From Agrobacterium rosae (GTDB lineage: Bacteria > Pseudomonadota > Alphaproteobacteria > Rhizobiales > Rhizobiaceae): a DNA stretch of 64,000 nucleotides. The stretch covers positions 62,001-126,000 of the forward strand of contig NZ_NXEJ01000003.1 of assembly GCF_002915175.1 (NCBI RefSeq). The letters are read 5' to 3'. This document shows, one piece after another, positions 51,977 to 61,055 of the stretch. A program made the translations under genes and the position numbers. Within the stretch, counting starts at the first letter, position 1, and each line of letters begins with the position of its first letter. The notes under the pieces were generated by a model. That model made no database searches. It was not told the DNA's origin and saw only the letters and a list, made by a program, of their open reading frames with translations.

Positions 51977-53263
51977 TTATCTGTCTCTGCCAAACTTGAA
52001 CCGTCTTGGCGAATAGGGCCGGATATCGTGGGTTTGGCGTTCACCCATGATCTCTCGGGAGACAATCGCGCCGGTTACCGGGCCGGAGGCGAAGCCGACA
52101 TGACCATGCCCGAATGCGTAAAATACATTTAATGAGCGACTGGATCTGCCGATGACAGGAAGGCCGTCCGGAGTGGAAGGGCGATGGCCCATCCAGCGGT
52201 CGATCTTGATATCCTGCATGGCGGCAAGCGCCGGATAGGTTTTTCGGGCGTGATCGAGAAGGATATCGAGCCGGTGCCAATTCGGCGCAGTGTTGATGGA
52301 GGCAAGCTCGACCTGGCCGGACAGGCGAAGACCGTGCGCCGTGGGGGTGTTGGCCATCTTTCCATCACTGGGCATAATGGGGTGCCGAGGACCACCATTT
52401 TCCAGCCGTACGACGCCGTGATAGCCCCGTTCGCTTTCAAGCGGTATTCGGTCTCCCGCCGATCGTGCCAGCGCTTTGGACCAAGTGCCGGCCGCGACGA
52501 CGGCATGGTCGCACTCGATAAGTCCCTGATCCGTTTGGACGCCGGTCAAGCGCGTGCCATCGAAGGCAAATGCCAGCGCCTTGGCCCGGATATGCTCAGC
52601 CCCGCCTTCACAAGCCACCTGAGCGATCTTCGCAACATATGCACCTGGATCGAGACAGTGAGCGCCGTCTTCTGCAAGGATCGCAAAGGAGTAATGTGGG
52701 TCTAGGTTCGGCTCGCGCTCCGCCAATGCCGTTCTGTCGAGTTCACGCCATCGGACGCCGACCAAGCGACGCAGATGCCAGGACAAAGCCTCCTTTTCGA
52801 AGGCCTGCCGGTCTGGATAGGCGTAGAGCAGGCCGTCCTGATGGATGAGGTCGGGTAAGCCAACCTCTTCACTCAAAACCCGATGGCGTTGCGGGCTGTC
52901 GTGTAACATATGGCTCAACGCATGCGCTGTTTTCTCCACGCGCCGAACCGATGACCCCGCCCATAGAAAACGCAGCAGCCATGGCGCAAGCTTGGGAAGG
53001 TGACGCCACCTTATAACCAGAGGACCATGCGGGTTTAGTAAATAGCCGGGAATTCTCTTCCAGAGGCCAGGCATCGACATCGGAACGACCGAGCCGGGGC
53101 TGATCCAGCAGCCATGACCATAGCTCGCGGATTGGCGACCGCCCGGTTCACCCGGATCAACGATTGTGACCCTTTGTCCTGCGCGAACGAGTTCCAGCGC
53201 AGTGCAAACACCAACAATCCCCGCTCCTATGACAACGGTGTGCTTTTTTTCTACACTGGCCAT
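51977..53263 (-). CDS. FAD-dependent D-amino-acid dehydrogenase (DadA-like)
   Basis: A 428-residue DAO-fold flavoprotein. The Rossmann motif VVIGAGIVGVCTALELVRAG (Gly13-x-Gly15-x-x-Gly18) binds FAD; PGEPGGRQSASYGHGCWISP and the C-terminal GRSSRSLNVFYAFGHGHVGF are DadA-type blocks. It oxidatively deaminates D-amino acids (or D-hydroxyproline-like imino acids) and passes electrons to the respiratory chain. It follows the racemase/cycloisomerase gene and an amino-acid importer on the same strand, so the group probably imports, epimerises and oxidises an amino acid. Confidence 0.9.
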   Translation of the reverse strand: MASVEKKHTVVIGAGIVGVCTALELVRAGQRVTIVDPGEPGGRQSASYGHGCWISPGSVVPMSMPGLWKRIPGYLLNPHGPLVIRWRHLPKLAPWLLRFLWAGSSVRRVEKTAHALSHMLHDSPQRHRVLSEEVGLPDLIHQDGLLYAYPDRQAFEKEALSWHLRRLVGVRWRELDRTALAEREPNLDPHYSFAILAEDGAHCLDPGAYVAKIAQVACEGGAEHIRAKALAFAFDGTRLTGVQTDQGLIECDHAVVAAGTWSKALARSAGDRIPLESERGYHGVVRLENGGPRHPIMPSDGKMANTPTAHGLRLSGQVELASINTAPNWHRLDILLDHARKTYPALAAMQDIKIDRWMGHRPSTPDGLPVIGRSSRSLNVFYAFGHGHVGFASGPVTGAIVSREIMGERQTHDIRPYSPRRFKFGRDR

Positions 53264-53351
53264 CGCGGCTTCCCTAAATTTTGCAATACGTGTCGTCCGT
53301 CTACGGCGGGGCCGTAATCGTTGGACGTTTTCTCAATGTTTGGTTTCGTTT

Positions 53352-54473
53352 TCAGCGCTCGGCGAGTATCCGGGCATTCGATTTTAACGAATGGTCAGAA
53401 ACCTTGATGCCGAGGCCGGGTCCATCCGGCACCACTACTTCGCCACTGCGGTTTTCAATCTTTTCCTCCAGCACATCTTCTGTCAGCACATGATGTGGCA
53501 TGTAGAATTCACACCCGAGGGAAACTCCAGGTGTCGCGGCGATGAACTGCGTGCCCGCTGCCAGCGCCACACCACCCTCCCAAAGTGTTCCACCATAACC
53601 GGGCAGATGAGCGACATCGGCAATGGCCATCAAGGCCTGTGCATCGAGCAGTCCGCCGGTTTTCATCAGCTTCACGGAGATGGCCTTTGCGGCCTGAAGC
53701 CTGATGATGTCCATCAGGTCACGGGCATCGAAACAGCTTTCATCCGCCAGTATGGGAGTATCGAGTGCAGCGGTCAGTGACGCCATCGATGCAAGACAAT
53801 CGCGCGGAACCGGTTGTTCGATGAATGTCGGCTTGAAGTGATCGACATCACGCAAGGTCGCTATGGCACCGAATGGCCGAAGTGCCTGATTATAGTCGAT
53901 ACGCAGGTCGATCTGGTCGCCGAAGGCATTGCGCATCGCCTCCAGATGGTCGACGTCTTCCTGATGAGACTTGACGCCTGTCTTCACCTTGAAGATGCGA
54001 TTGCCCTGTGGAACCATCTGTTCCATGCGGCGCATATCCGCGTCGAAATCGGGATCAGCGATGGAGAAGGAAAGGGGGATTGTGTCCCGCACTCTGCCAC
54101 CGAGAAGATCTGCGATGGACAAGCCGGACGATTTGCCGAGAATATCGAACATGGCGGTTTCGATGGCAAGTTTCGCTTCGCCGTGTCCCACCAATGCCTT
54201 TTTCATCTTGAGTGTCAGTTCACGAATACGATCGATCCGTGCGCCGATGACGAGCGGTCGCAGGTAGATGTCGATTGCCGCAAATGCCGCTTCGGCGGTA
54301 CCGGTGAACACCTCCCAGGGTGCCGCTTCACCCCAGCCGATAATGCCGGAAGACGAGGTCAGCTCGACCAGAACGCGCTTCACGGTTCCCTTGACGTTGC
54401 CTACGCCCTGCTGGCGCGCCATCTTGATTGGGCTCTCGATGAGGAAGACGCGGATATTCGTGATTGTTTCCAT
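53352..54473 (-). CDS. mandelate racemase/muconate-lactonising enzyme family protein
   Basis: A 373-residue enolase-superfamily enzyme of the MLE subgroup. Catalytic residues: KxK in FKVKTG (Lys162-x-Lys164), metal ligands Asp193 (LRIDYN), Glu219 (FIEQP) and Asp244 (LADES), and the second base Lys268 (SVKLMKTGG). The family includes muconate cycloisomerases, dipeptide epimerases and N-acylamino acid racemases; the association with DadA and a polar amino-acid importer favours epimerisation of an amino-acid derivative. Starts 28 bp after the ATPase gene in the same operon. Confidence 0.9.
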   Translation of the reverse strand: METITNIRVFLIESPIKMARQQGVGNVKGTVKRVLVELTSSSGIIGWGEAAPWEVFTGTAEAAFAAIDIYLRPLVIGARIDRIRELTLKMKKALVGHGEAKLAIETAMFDILGKSSGLSIADLLGGRVRDTIPLSFSIADPDFDADMRRMEQMVPQGNRIFKVKTGVKSHQEDVDHLEAMRNAFGDQIDLRIDYNQALRPFGAIATLRDVDHFKPTFIEQPVPRDCLASMASLTAALDTPILADESCFDARDLMDIIRLQAAKAISVKLMKTGGLLDAQALMAIADVAHLPGYGGTLWEGGVALAAGTQFIAATPGVSLGCEFYMPHHVLTEDVLEEKIENRSGEVVVPDGPGLGIKVSDHSLKSNARILAER

Positions 54474-54500
54474 GAAGTGCGGGCCTTTGAATGCTGGTTG

Positions 54501-55280
54501 TCAATGAGCTGAAACGCCCTTGTGGAAGTGGTTGAGGAAGGTCTTCGTCGCCTCCATTTTAGGCGTATCGATCACCTCGCTCGGGGTACCTTCCTCCACC
54601 ACATAACCGTCCCTCATGAAGACGACCCGGTCTGCGACGTCTCGTGCGAAAGCAATCTCATGGGTTACGATCACCATTGTCATCCCGTCAGCCGCAAGCT
54701 TCTGGATGGTCTGGAGGACCTCGCCGACAAGCTCGGGATCAAGCGCGGATGTTGCTTCATCGAAGAGCATCACCTCCGGCTCCATCGCCAAGGCTCGGGC
54801 AATCGCCACGCGCTGTTTCTGGCCCCCGGAAAGTGTCTGCGGCATCTGCCGCGCGCGGTCGGAAAGCCCGACTTTTTCGAGTTGGAACATCGCCAGATCT
54901 GTCGCTGTCTTCTTGTTTATACCCTTGACGTGAACGGGCGCTTCCATGACGTTTTCTAGGACCGACATATGCGGGAAGAGATTGAAATTCTGGAATACCA
55001 TGCCCGTACGGGACCGGAATGCTGCAAGCGGCCGGGTTTTGGGCGGCTGAACGGATTTTCCGAATTCGAATACGGTTTCGCCGACGCGGATGCGACCGTC
55101 ATCAGGAACAACGAGGAGGTTTATACAGCGCAAGAGGGTGGATTTTCCAGAACCCGACGGTCCCAGCAAGGCGACCACGCCGCCGTGTTCGACCTGAAGA
55201 TGGATATCCTTGAGAACTTCCAGCGGGCCAAAAGACTTCCGAAGCCCGGAAACTTCGATCATCGGTGTTGTCGGGATCAT
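54501..55280 (-). CDS. polar amino-acid ABC importer ATPase (GlnQ-like)
   Basis: A 259-residue ATPase with [74 protein letters not shown] and VTHEIAFARDVA. Walker B has DEA where most have DEP; the catalytic Glu is kept. Its start overlaps the permease stop by four bases. Energises the importer of the D-amino-acid/racemase module. Confidence 0.95.
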   Translation of the reverse strand: MIPTTPMIEVSGLRKSFGPLEVLKDIHLQVEHGGVVALLGPSGSGKSTLLRCINLLVVPDDGRIRVGETVFEFGKSVQPPKTRPLAAFRSRTGMVFQNFNLFPHMSVLENVMEAPVHVKGINKKTATDLAMFQLEKVGLSDRARQMPQTLSGGQKQRVAIARALAMEPEVMLFDEATSALDPELVGEVLQTIQKLAADGMTMVIVTHEIAFARDVADRVVFMRDGYVVEEGTPSEVIDTPKMEATKTFLNHFHKGVSAH

Positions 55281-55939
55281 CGACCTTCTCCCAACTTGCG
55301 TTCGCGATTGCGGACATAGAGCGTCAACGGGAAGAGGATGACGAAGTACATGACTGCCACCGCCGTATAGGTTTCCAAAGGGCGGAAACTGTCATGGGCC
55401 GCCATTTGCCCCTGATAGACAAGATCGGGAACGGCCAGAACGGAAACAAGAGACGTGTTCTTGAACATCATGATCGACTGGTTCATCAGTGCAGGCAGCA
55501 TGCGATGCAGTGCTTGGGGTAATATGATGCGGCGCATGGCAAGAGACGGCGTCATTCCAAGAGCCGAGGCTGCCTCCGATTGACCCGCATCAATCGAAAC
55601 GATGCCGCCGCGAATGATTTCTGCGAAGAAGGCACCGCCATAACATGACAGTGCAAGCAGCGAGGCAGTTATCGGCGTCATATCGATACCGGCAATCATC
55701 GGCAGGGCGTAGTAGCACCAAATCAACTGCACCAGCACCGGCGTGCATCGAAACACTTCTATGAACGCGAGAGAAAAGCCTCTCAATACCCTGAAGCGCG
55801 ACAGGAGACATATCGCTGCTGTCAGGCCTATGGTCATGCCGCATACGATCGTTGCCGCGGTAAAGCCGACCGTTATGCCGAGCCCCTGCAGGAGCAACCA
55901 GCGATATCCCCAGAGGATGGAGAAATCCCATTCATACAT
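55277..55939 (-). CDS. polar amino-acid ABC importer permease
   Basis: A 220-residue permease, MYEWDFSILWGYRWLLLQGL and GITVGFTAATIVCGMTIGLT at the start, RCTPVLVQLIWCYYALPM in the core, and the EAA loop QSEAASALGMTPSLAMRRII. Only one permease gene is present, so it probably dimerises. It lies 61 bp downstream of the binding-protein gene. Confidence 0.94.
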   Translation of the reverse strand: MYEWDFSILWGYRWLLLQGLGITVGFTAATIVCGMTIGLTAAICLLSRFRVLRGFSLAFIEVFRCTPVLVQLIWCYYALPMIAGIDMTPITASLLALSCYGGAFFAEIIRGGIVSIDAGQSEAASALGMTPSLAMRRIILPQALHRMLPALMNQSIMMFKNTSLVSVLAVPDLVYQGQMAAHDSFRPLETYTAVAVMYFVILFPLTLYVRNRERKLGEGR

Positions 55940-56000
55940 CGTCTAGATATCCACTTGTGGAAGTGAGGGGAGGTGGGAGGCAGAGCCTGCCAATCTACAA

Positions 56001-56828
56001 CTAGATTTCGAAACCCGGCGGAAAATCGCTTTCTTTCACGCCAACGAGGCCCATGTTGCGGATGATCGCTTCTTTCACGAAACCAGCGTCACGTTCTTTC
56101 GTGATCCACTGGTCCGTATACTCTCTCCAGGATTGATCTTCTTCACGCCGGAACCCGGCATTGGACGTGGTAAAATCGGCAGGCGTCGGCATCACCAACT
56201 CTCCGATCGACGGGTTTTTCGCGCGGAGTGTCAGCGCAAGGACCATAACGAGGCACTGCGCGTCCGCGCGCCCGGATTGCAGTGCCGCAGTCGCGTCGCT
56301 TGCCGTTTTCAGGCGCGAGACCTCTGCCAGTGGGGCATGGCGGGAAATTGCGGCGTCATGGGATGAGCCAGCGTCGACGGCAATGCGCAAGTCTGGTTTG
56401 TTGAAGTCTTCCCAAGCGGCTCCACCTGATTTTTTGCGCACAATCATCGTGAATGCGTTCTTGAAAACCGGACCGGAGAAATCGATGACCTTCTTGCGCT
56501 CGGGTGTCGGGTTAAGGCCGAAGAAAACGTCGATCTTGTCTGCCTGAAGATCCAGAACGGAATTGCCCCACGTCGTTTCTAGAATGGAGAGTTTCACACC
56601 GAGATCATCGGCCAGCTTTTGGCAGATATCGATATAGAAACCTCGCCATGATCCATCCGTCAAACTCTTTTGATAATATGGCGCTCCATCGGCCACACCA
56701 CCAATTCTCAATGTGCCGGAGGCTTTGATACGTTCGAGGGAGCTGGCTGCGAACAGAGGCCTACTCATGCCCACACCGGCTGCAACCGCGCCAAGGCCTA
56801 AAACTTTTGTAAATTGACGTCTCTTCAT
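56001..56828 (-). CDS. amino-acid ABC importer binding protein (family 3), Tat signal
   Basis: A 275-residue family 3 binding protein with a twin-arginine-type signal, MKRRQFTKVLGLGAVAAGVG, predicting Tat export, unlike the Sec signals of the other binding proteins in the window. The mature part has IKASGTLRIGGVADGAPYYQ, GFYIDICQKLADDLGVKLSI, LQADKIDVFFGLNPTPERKK and VDAGSSHDAAISRHAP. It is the first gene of its operon, divergent from a GcvA-like LysR regulator. Confidence 0.93.
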   Translation of the reverse strand: MKRRQFTKVLGLGAVAAGVGMSRPLFAASSLERIKASGTLRIGGVADGAPYYQKSLTDGSWRGFYIDICQKLADDLGVKLSILETTWGNSVLDLQADKIDVFFGLNPTPERKKVIDFSGPVFKNAFTMIVRKKSGGAAWEDFNKPDLRIAVDAGSSHDAAISRHAPLAEVSRLKTASDATAALQSGRADAQCLVMVLALTLRAKNPSIGELVMPTPADFTTSNAGFRREEDQSWREYTDQWITKERDAGFVKEAIIRNMGLVGVKESDFPPGFEI

Positions 56829-57057
56829 GTCGTTCCCCTTTGTTGGACAGGCGATAAAAGCCAGAAGCCTTCATCATTGCCGCGTCATACGGCGCTCCCA
56901 TTTGGCTGCAAACATGTCACCCTCCAGGTTCGTCCTGGTTATCGTGAAGCGCTCAAGCCTTGCCGCAATGCGATTGTTGAACCAGCGGGGATGAAAATAA
57001 AAATGTTGAAAAATATTTCTTTCATGACTTTTATTCATGATCATTATCGAGGTCTTC

Positions 57058-57951
57058 ATGAGACGATATCTTCCGTCACTTTCCGCCCTGCATTCTTTTG
57101 AGGCGGCTGCGCGCTACATGAGTTTTACAAAGGCGGCCGAAGATTTGGGCCTGACGCAAAGCGGCATCAGCCGTCAGATCAAGAATCTTGAGGATTTTTT
57201 GGGCGTTACGCTGTTTCATCGCTCAGGCCCCAGGCTGGTTCTGACCGAGATCGGGGCCAACTATTACCGGGATGTCGCACTGACGCTCGATAAGCTTCAG
57301 GAGATATCGATCGATGCCGTCAGGGGCCGCGCTGTGGACAGTTCGCTCGTGGTGGGTGCGCATCCGACATTCGCTGCTCGATGGCTGCCACCACGGCTTT
57401 CCTCTTTTATCAAGTCAAATCCAGATATCCCTCTTGAGGTCATGCCAGCGACACCGGCGACTGAGTTTGAAACGACACGTCTGGATGTTGCCGTCCTGAG
57501 AGGTGCCGGGACATGGTTGCATGCCCGCGCCATCGAATTGTTCCCGGAAACGCTGGCCGTCGTCGCATCGCCGGATCTCATTCCTCTGGGTCAAAAGTTG
57601 CAACCCCTGGCGTTCTCCAACTTTCCGATGCTGCAGAATTCCACGCGGCCAAGTCTGTGGCTGAACTGGCTCCGCCTTGCCGGCTTATCCTATACTGGAA
57701 GAATCCACGGGGTACGCTTCTCACATCACGAGATGATCATTAACGCAGCGATAAACGGTATGGGTATCGCGGTAATTCCGGCTTTTTACATTGAACGCGA
57801 ATTGAAAAGCGGCCAGCTGCATATGCCGTTCGGAGCACCGATCCGCTCAAACGATTCCTATTTTGTGGTTTATCCGGAGCGAAAAGCCCACAACCCCAAT
57901 ATTATCCTGTTCAGGGATTGGCTGATAAGGGAGAGCAGAAAATCCCTGTAA
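57058..57951 (+). CDS. LysR family transcriptional regulator, GcvA-like
   Basis: A 297-residue LysR protein with the GcvA/AmpR-type HTH: LPSLSALHSFEAAARYMSFT and LGLTQSGISRQIKNLEDFLG, FHRSGPRLVLTEIG. The effector domain (LVVGAHPTFAARWLPPRLSS, LDVAVLRGAGTWLHA, MLQNSTRPSLWLNWLRLAGL) is also of this group. The ATG at 57058 starts the domain; an in-frame ATG at 57037 adds seven residues. It is divergent from the amino-acid importer operon and probably regulates it. TTCATGA repeats lie at 57021 and 57034. Confidence 0.94.
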   Translation: MRRYLPSLSALHSFEAAARYMSFTKAAEDLGLTQSGISRQIKNLEDFLGVTLFHRSGPRLVLTEIGANYYRDVALTLDKLQEISIDAVRGRAVDSSLVVGAHPTFAARWLPPRLSSFIKSNPDIPLEVMPATPATEFETTRLDVAVLRGAGTWLHARAIELFPETLAVVASPDLIPLGQKLQPLAFSNFPMLQNSTRPSLWLNWLRLAGLSYTGRIHGVRFSHHEMIINAAINGMGIAVIPAFYIERELKSGQLHMPFGAPIRSNDSYFVVYPERKAHNPNIILFRDWLIRESRKSL

Positions 57952-57990
57952 ACCGGAGGTATGGGCAAAGGTTACCGATAGGGGGGAACG

Positions 57991-58449
57991 TCAGTCCGCA
58001 TTCTTCCAGTATTGACCCAGCAGATCGGTCAGCAGCTTGCGGGCTTGCGGCGACAAGGAGCCGAAGAATTCCCGGTCGTGGTCCAGCATCAGCCTTTCGG
58101 CGTCATCGGCAGCTTTTCTGCCGCTTGCGGTGACTGTCAACCCGAAGGATTTTCCGCCGATCGCTTCCCGCTCCAGCAGTCCACGCCGTTCCAGTGATGC
58201 CGTAAGGGGCGTCATGTTGGCGCGTTTTATGCCGAGAATCCGGCCGATCTCGCTTTGGGTGATACGCTCGTTTCCGGCAATCAGGATAACGACGGATGCC
58301 TCGCTCGGCGTAAGCTCTATCTGCGTAAGCCTTTGAGCAAGCACACCCATCAGGTAACTCGAAGTCCTGCGAAGCTGGTACCCGAGGTGATCTTCAAGTG
58401 GATTGGTGGCGGTGGCCTGGGTTGGCGTTTCGGGTTCGATGATTGTCAT
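57991..58449 (-). CDS. MarR family regulator of the hydroxycinnamate operon
   Basis: A 152-residue MarR protein. The wing-helix core reads TPSEASVVILIAGNERITQS, EIGRILGIKRANMTPLTASL and REAIGGKSFGLTVTASGRKA. Such regulators (HcaR/FerR type) repress hydroxycinnamate genes until the CoA thioester appears. It is divergent from the aldehyde dehydrogenase gene across 87 bp containing a perfect 17-bp dyad (58497-58513), so regulation of the adjacent operon is very likely. Confidence 0.92.
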   Translation of the reverse strand: MTIIEPETPTQATATNPLEDHLGYQLRRTSSYLMGVLAQRLTQIELTPSEASVVILIAGNERITQSEIGRILGIKRANMTPLTASLERRGLLEREAIGGKSFGLTVTASGRKAADDAERLMLDHDREFFGSLSPQARKLLTDLLGQYWKNAD

Positions 58450-58496
58450 CTTTCGATTTTAGAAAATTTCTCTTGCCAACTCAAACAAAAATGTCA

Positions 58497-58513
58497 TGCT
58501 ATATAACATAGCA
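58497..58513. promoter_or_regulatory. MarR operator, perfect 17-bp dyad
   Basis: TGCTAT (58497-58502) and ATAGCA (58508-58513) flank ATAAC, a perfect inverted repeat in the MarR-vdh gap, 23 bp upstream of the dehydrogenase ATG. Size and placement fit a MarR dimer that blocks transcription in both directions. Confidence 0.75.
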
Positions 58514-58536
58514 ATGAGGCGGGAGGCTCAACGGTT

Positions 58537-59970
58537 ATGAATATTGTTCCCAATCCACGTGAAGGCACTCATGACACATTCGAGCGGATGAATCCACTCG
58601 ATGGCACCGTGGCAACCGTCGCGAATGCATTCGGTATCGAGGATGTCGGCCATATCGCTGAGAAAGCAGATGCCGCATTTTCCATCTGGAGCAGCCTTGG
58701 GCCAAATGCTCGCCGCGCGGCACTGTGGAAGGCGGCGGCGGCACTGGAAGGCAGAGCTGCCGAATTCGTCGAAGCCATGAAGTCTGAAATTGGGGCTACC
58801 GAGGGCTGGGCACGGTTCAATATCATGCTTGCCGCCGGAATGATCCGCGAGGCAGCTGCGATGACAACGCAGATCGGCGGCGAGGTTATTCCCTCGGACA
58901 AGCCCGGTTGTCTGGCCATGACCATTCGGGAACCGGTGGGCGTCATTCTCGGCATCGCCCCCTGGAACGCACCGATCATCCTCGGCGTCCGGGCGATTGC
59001 CATGCCGCTCGCCTGCGGCAACTCGGTCATCCTCAAGGCATCGGAGCTTTGCCCCAGAACGCACAGCCTCATCGTGGAAACCTTCATGGACGCCGGGCTG
59101 CCGGACGGGACGGTCAACATCGTCACCCATGCACCTGCTGATGCTGGGGCAATCGTCGGAGCGCTGATCGATCACCCCGCCATTCGCCGTATTAACTTCA
59201 CCGGATCGACAGCGGTCGGACGCATCATCGCAAAACGGGCGGCGGAAAATCTCAAGCCGGTTCTGCTGGAACTGGGCGGCAAAGCGCCTTTCATCGTGCT
59301 TGATGACGCCGATCTGGATGAGGCGGTGAAGGCCGCGGCCTTTGGTGCTTTTATGAACCAAGGCCAGATCTGCATGTCGACGGAGCGAATCATCGTTCAG
59401 GATGCGGTGGCCGAGGCCTTCATTTCCCGCTTCCAGGCAAAAGTCGCAACGCTTGCCGTCGGCGATCCACGCCAGGGAACAGCGCCACTCGGTGCCGTCG
59501 CGGATATCAAGACCGTCCACCACGTGCAGTCGCTGGTCGATGATGCCATCGCAGCCGGTGCCACGCTCGTGAATGGCGGTTCTGCTCAGGGTGTTCTCAT
59601 GCCGGCCCATGTCGTGGACCATGTGACAACAGGCATGCGGCTGTTTCGTGAAGAGAGCTTTGGCCCGGTGGTCGCCGTCGTCAGGGCGCGCGATGAGGAT
59701 CATGCCATCGAACTGGCGAATGACACCGAATACGGTCTGTCGTCGGCGGTGTTCACACGCGATACCGCCCGTGGCCTGCGTGTTGCCCGGCGGATCAAAT
59801 CCGGAATCTGCCACATCAATGGACCAACGGTCCATGATGAAGCGCAAATGCCCTTCGGCGGCGTCAAGAATTCGGGCTATGGCCGCTTCGGCGGCAAGGC
59901 CGGTATCGACGCCTTCACGGAGCTGCGCTGGATCACGATGGAAACTCAAGGCGGCCACTTCCCGATCTGA
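58537..59970 (+). CDS. vdh: aldehyde dehydrogenase, vanillin dehydrogenase-like
   Basis: A 477-residue NAD(P)-dependent aldehyde dehydrogenase. Signatures: IAPWNAPIILGVRAIAMPLA, NFTGSTAVGRIIAKR, catalytic Glu in LLELGGKAPF (about residue 245) and catalytic Cys in NQGQICMSTERI (about residue 279), plus PFGGVKNSGYGRFGGKAGID. The MSTERI variant is typical of vanillin/benzaldehyde dehydrogenases. It would oxidise vanillin or 4-hydroxybenzaldehyde released by the hydratase-lyase encoded next. A GGGAGG ribosome site precedes the ATG. First gene of the operon. Confidence 0.92.
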   Translation: MNIVPNPREGTHDTFERMNPLDGTVATVANAFGIEDVGHIAEKADAAFSIWSSLGPNARRAALWKAAAALEGRAAEFVEAMKSEIGATEGWARFNIMLAAGMIREAAAMTTQIGGEVIPSDKPGCLAMTIREPVGVILGIAPWNAPIILGVRAIAMPLACGNSVILKASELCPRTHSLIVETFMDAGLPDGTVNIVTHAPADAGAIVGALIDHPAIRRINFTGSTAVGRIIAKRAAENLKPVLLELGGKAPFIVLDDADLDEAVKAAAFGAFMNQGQICMSTERIIVQDAVAEAFISRFQAKVATLAVGDPRQGTAPLGAVADIKTVHHVQSLVDDAIAAGATLVNGGSAQGVLMPAHVVDHVTTGMRLFREESFGPVVAVVRARDEDHAIELANDTEYGLSSAVFTRDTARGLRVARRIKSGICHINGPTVHDEAQMPFGGVKNSGYGRFGGKAGIDAFTELRWITMETQGGHFPI

Positions 59971-60104
59971 CGCCATCCGGGAAAGCCCGCGCACGACATA
60001 GCTACAAAAAAAACGGCTCCAGAGAGTGTGGGTTTGGTTGAGAACCGGCCTGCCTCAACGGGATCGATTGTCTTCACGATCATTTACCAAGCAAGGAGAA
60101 CACC

Positions 60105-60950
60105 ATGGATCTGCATAGCCAGGACAAGGACAAGGACACCGTCACCTTCGAAATCATCGACCGCGTGGCCTGGGTCAGCTTCAATCGTCCCGACAAGCGC
60201 AACGCCATGAACCCAGCGCTCAACCGTCGGATGCTCGAAGTCCTCGATGAGCTCGAATTTTCCGAGGATGTCGGCATTCTCGTTTTGACAGGCGAGGGAA
60301 CCGCCTGGTCGGCTGGCATGGACCTCAAGGAGTATTTTCGCGAAACCGAAAGCCAGGGCCTCCGCGGCACACGCAAGGCGCAGCGCGAAAGCTACGGCTG
60401 GTGGCGTCGTCTGCGGTGGTACCAGAAACCCACCATCGCCATGGTCAATGGCTGGTGCTTTGGCGGGGGCTATGGTCCGCTCTTTGCCTGCGATCTGGCA
60501 TTCGCGGCGGAAGAGGCCAAGTTCGGCCTGTCCGAAATCAACTGGGGCATCCTGCCGGGTGGCGGGGCCACCAAGGTGGCGCTTGAACTCACGGGTTTCC
60601 GCAACGCGATGTATCACGCGCTGACGGGCGAAAACATCGATGGCCGCAAGGCTGCCGAGTGGGGCTTCGTCAACGAGGCCTTGCCGCTCGACCAGTTGAA
60701 GGCCCGTGTCACCGAGGTGGCGCAGGTGCTTTTGAAGAAGAACCCGGTCGCCCTGAAGGCCACCAAGGATGCCGTGCGACGTGTCGGTGTGATGACCTAC
60801 GAGGAAGCGGAAGACTATCTGGTCCGCGCGCAGGAAGCCGCCAACAGCTACGACAATGAAGGTCGCAAGGAAGGCATTCGGCAGTTCATCGATGAGAAAA
60901 GCTACAAGCCGGGCCTTGGTGCCTATGATCGGTCGAAGTCGAAAGCATAG
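60105..60950 (+). CDS. ech: hydroxycinnamoyl-CoA hydratase/aldolase (HCHL/Ech-like)
   Basis: A 281-residue crotonase-fold protein very similar to hydroxycinnamoyl-CoA hydratase-lyases: VSFNRPDKRNAMNPALNRRM, SAGMDLKEYFRETES, IAMVNGWCFGGGYGPLFACD and FGLSEINWGILPGG (catalytic Glu kept). These enzymes hydrate feruloyl- or coumaroyl-CoA and split it into an aldehyde and acetyl-CoA. Compared with the well-studied Pseudomonas enzyme as I recall it, the Ser123 position is Gly (GYGPL) and the Tyr239 position is Val (EDYLV), so substrate preference may differ. ATG at 60105 follows AAGGAG. Confidence 0.88.
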   Translation: MDLHSQDKDKDTVTFEIIDRVAWVSFNRPDKRNAMNPALNRRMLEVLDELEFSEDVGILVLTGEGTAWSAGMDLKEYFRETESQGLRGTRKAQRESYGWWRRLRWYQKPTIAMVNGWCFGGGYGPLFACDLAFAAEEAKFGLSEINWGILPGGGATKVALELTGFRNAMYHALTGENIDGRKAAEWGFVNEALPLDQLKARVTEVAQVLLKKNPVALKATKDAVRRVGVMTYEEAEDYLVRAQEAANSYDNEGRKEGIRQFIDEKSYKPGLGAYDRSKSKA

Positions 60951-61055
60951 ACAGACCGAAGATGCATCGCACCGGGAGGCGATGCAGACCATCAACTGAG
61001 TGCAGCAACGATCGCCGTCCCTGTTGACGCGCGGTGCTGCGGAGGAGAAACGACT

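Noticed and set aside
58528..59994. 488-codon open frame on the minus strand
   Set aside because: Antisense shadow of the aldehyde dehydrogenase gene, which carries all catalytic motifs.
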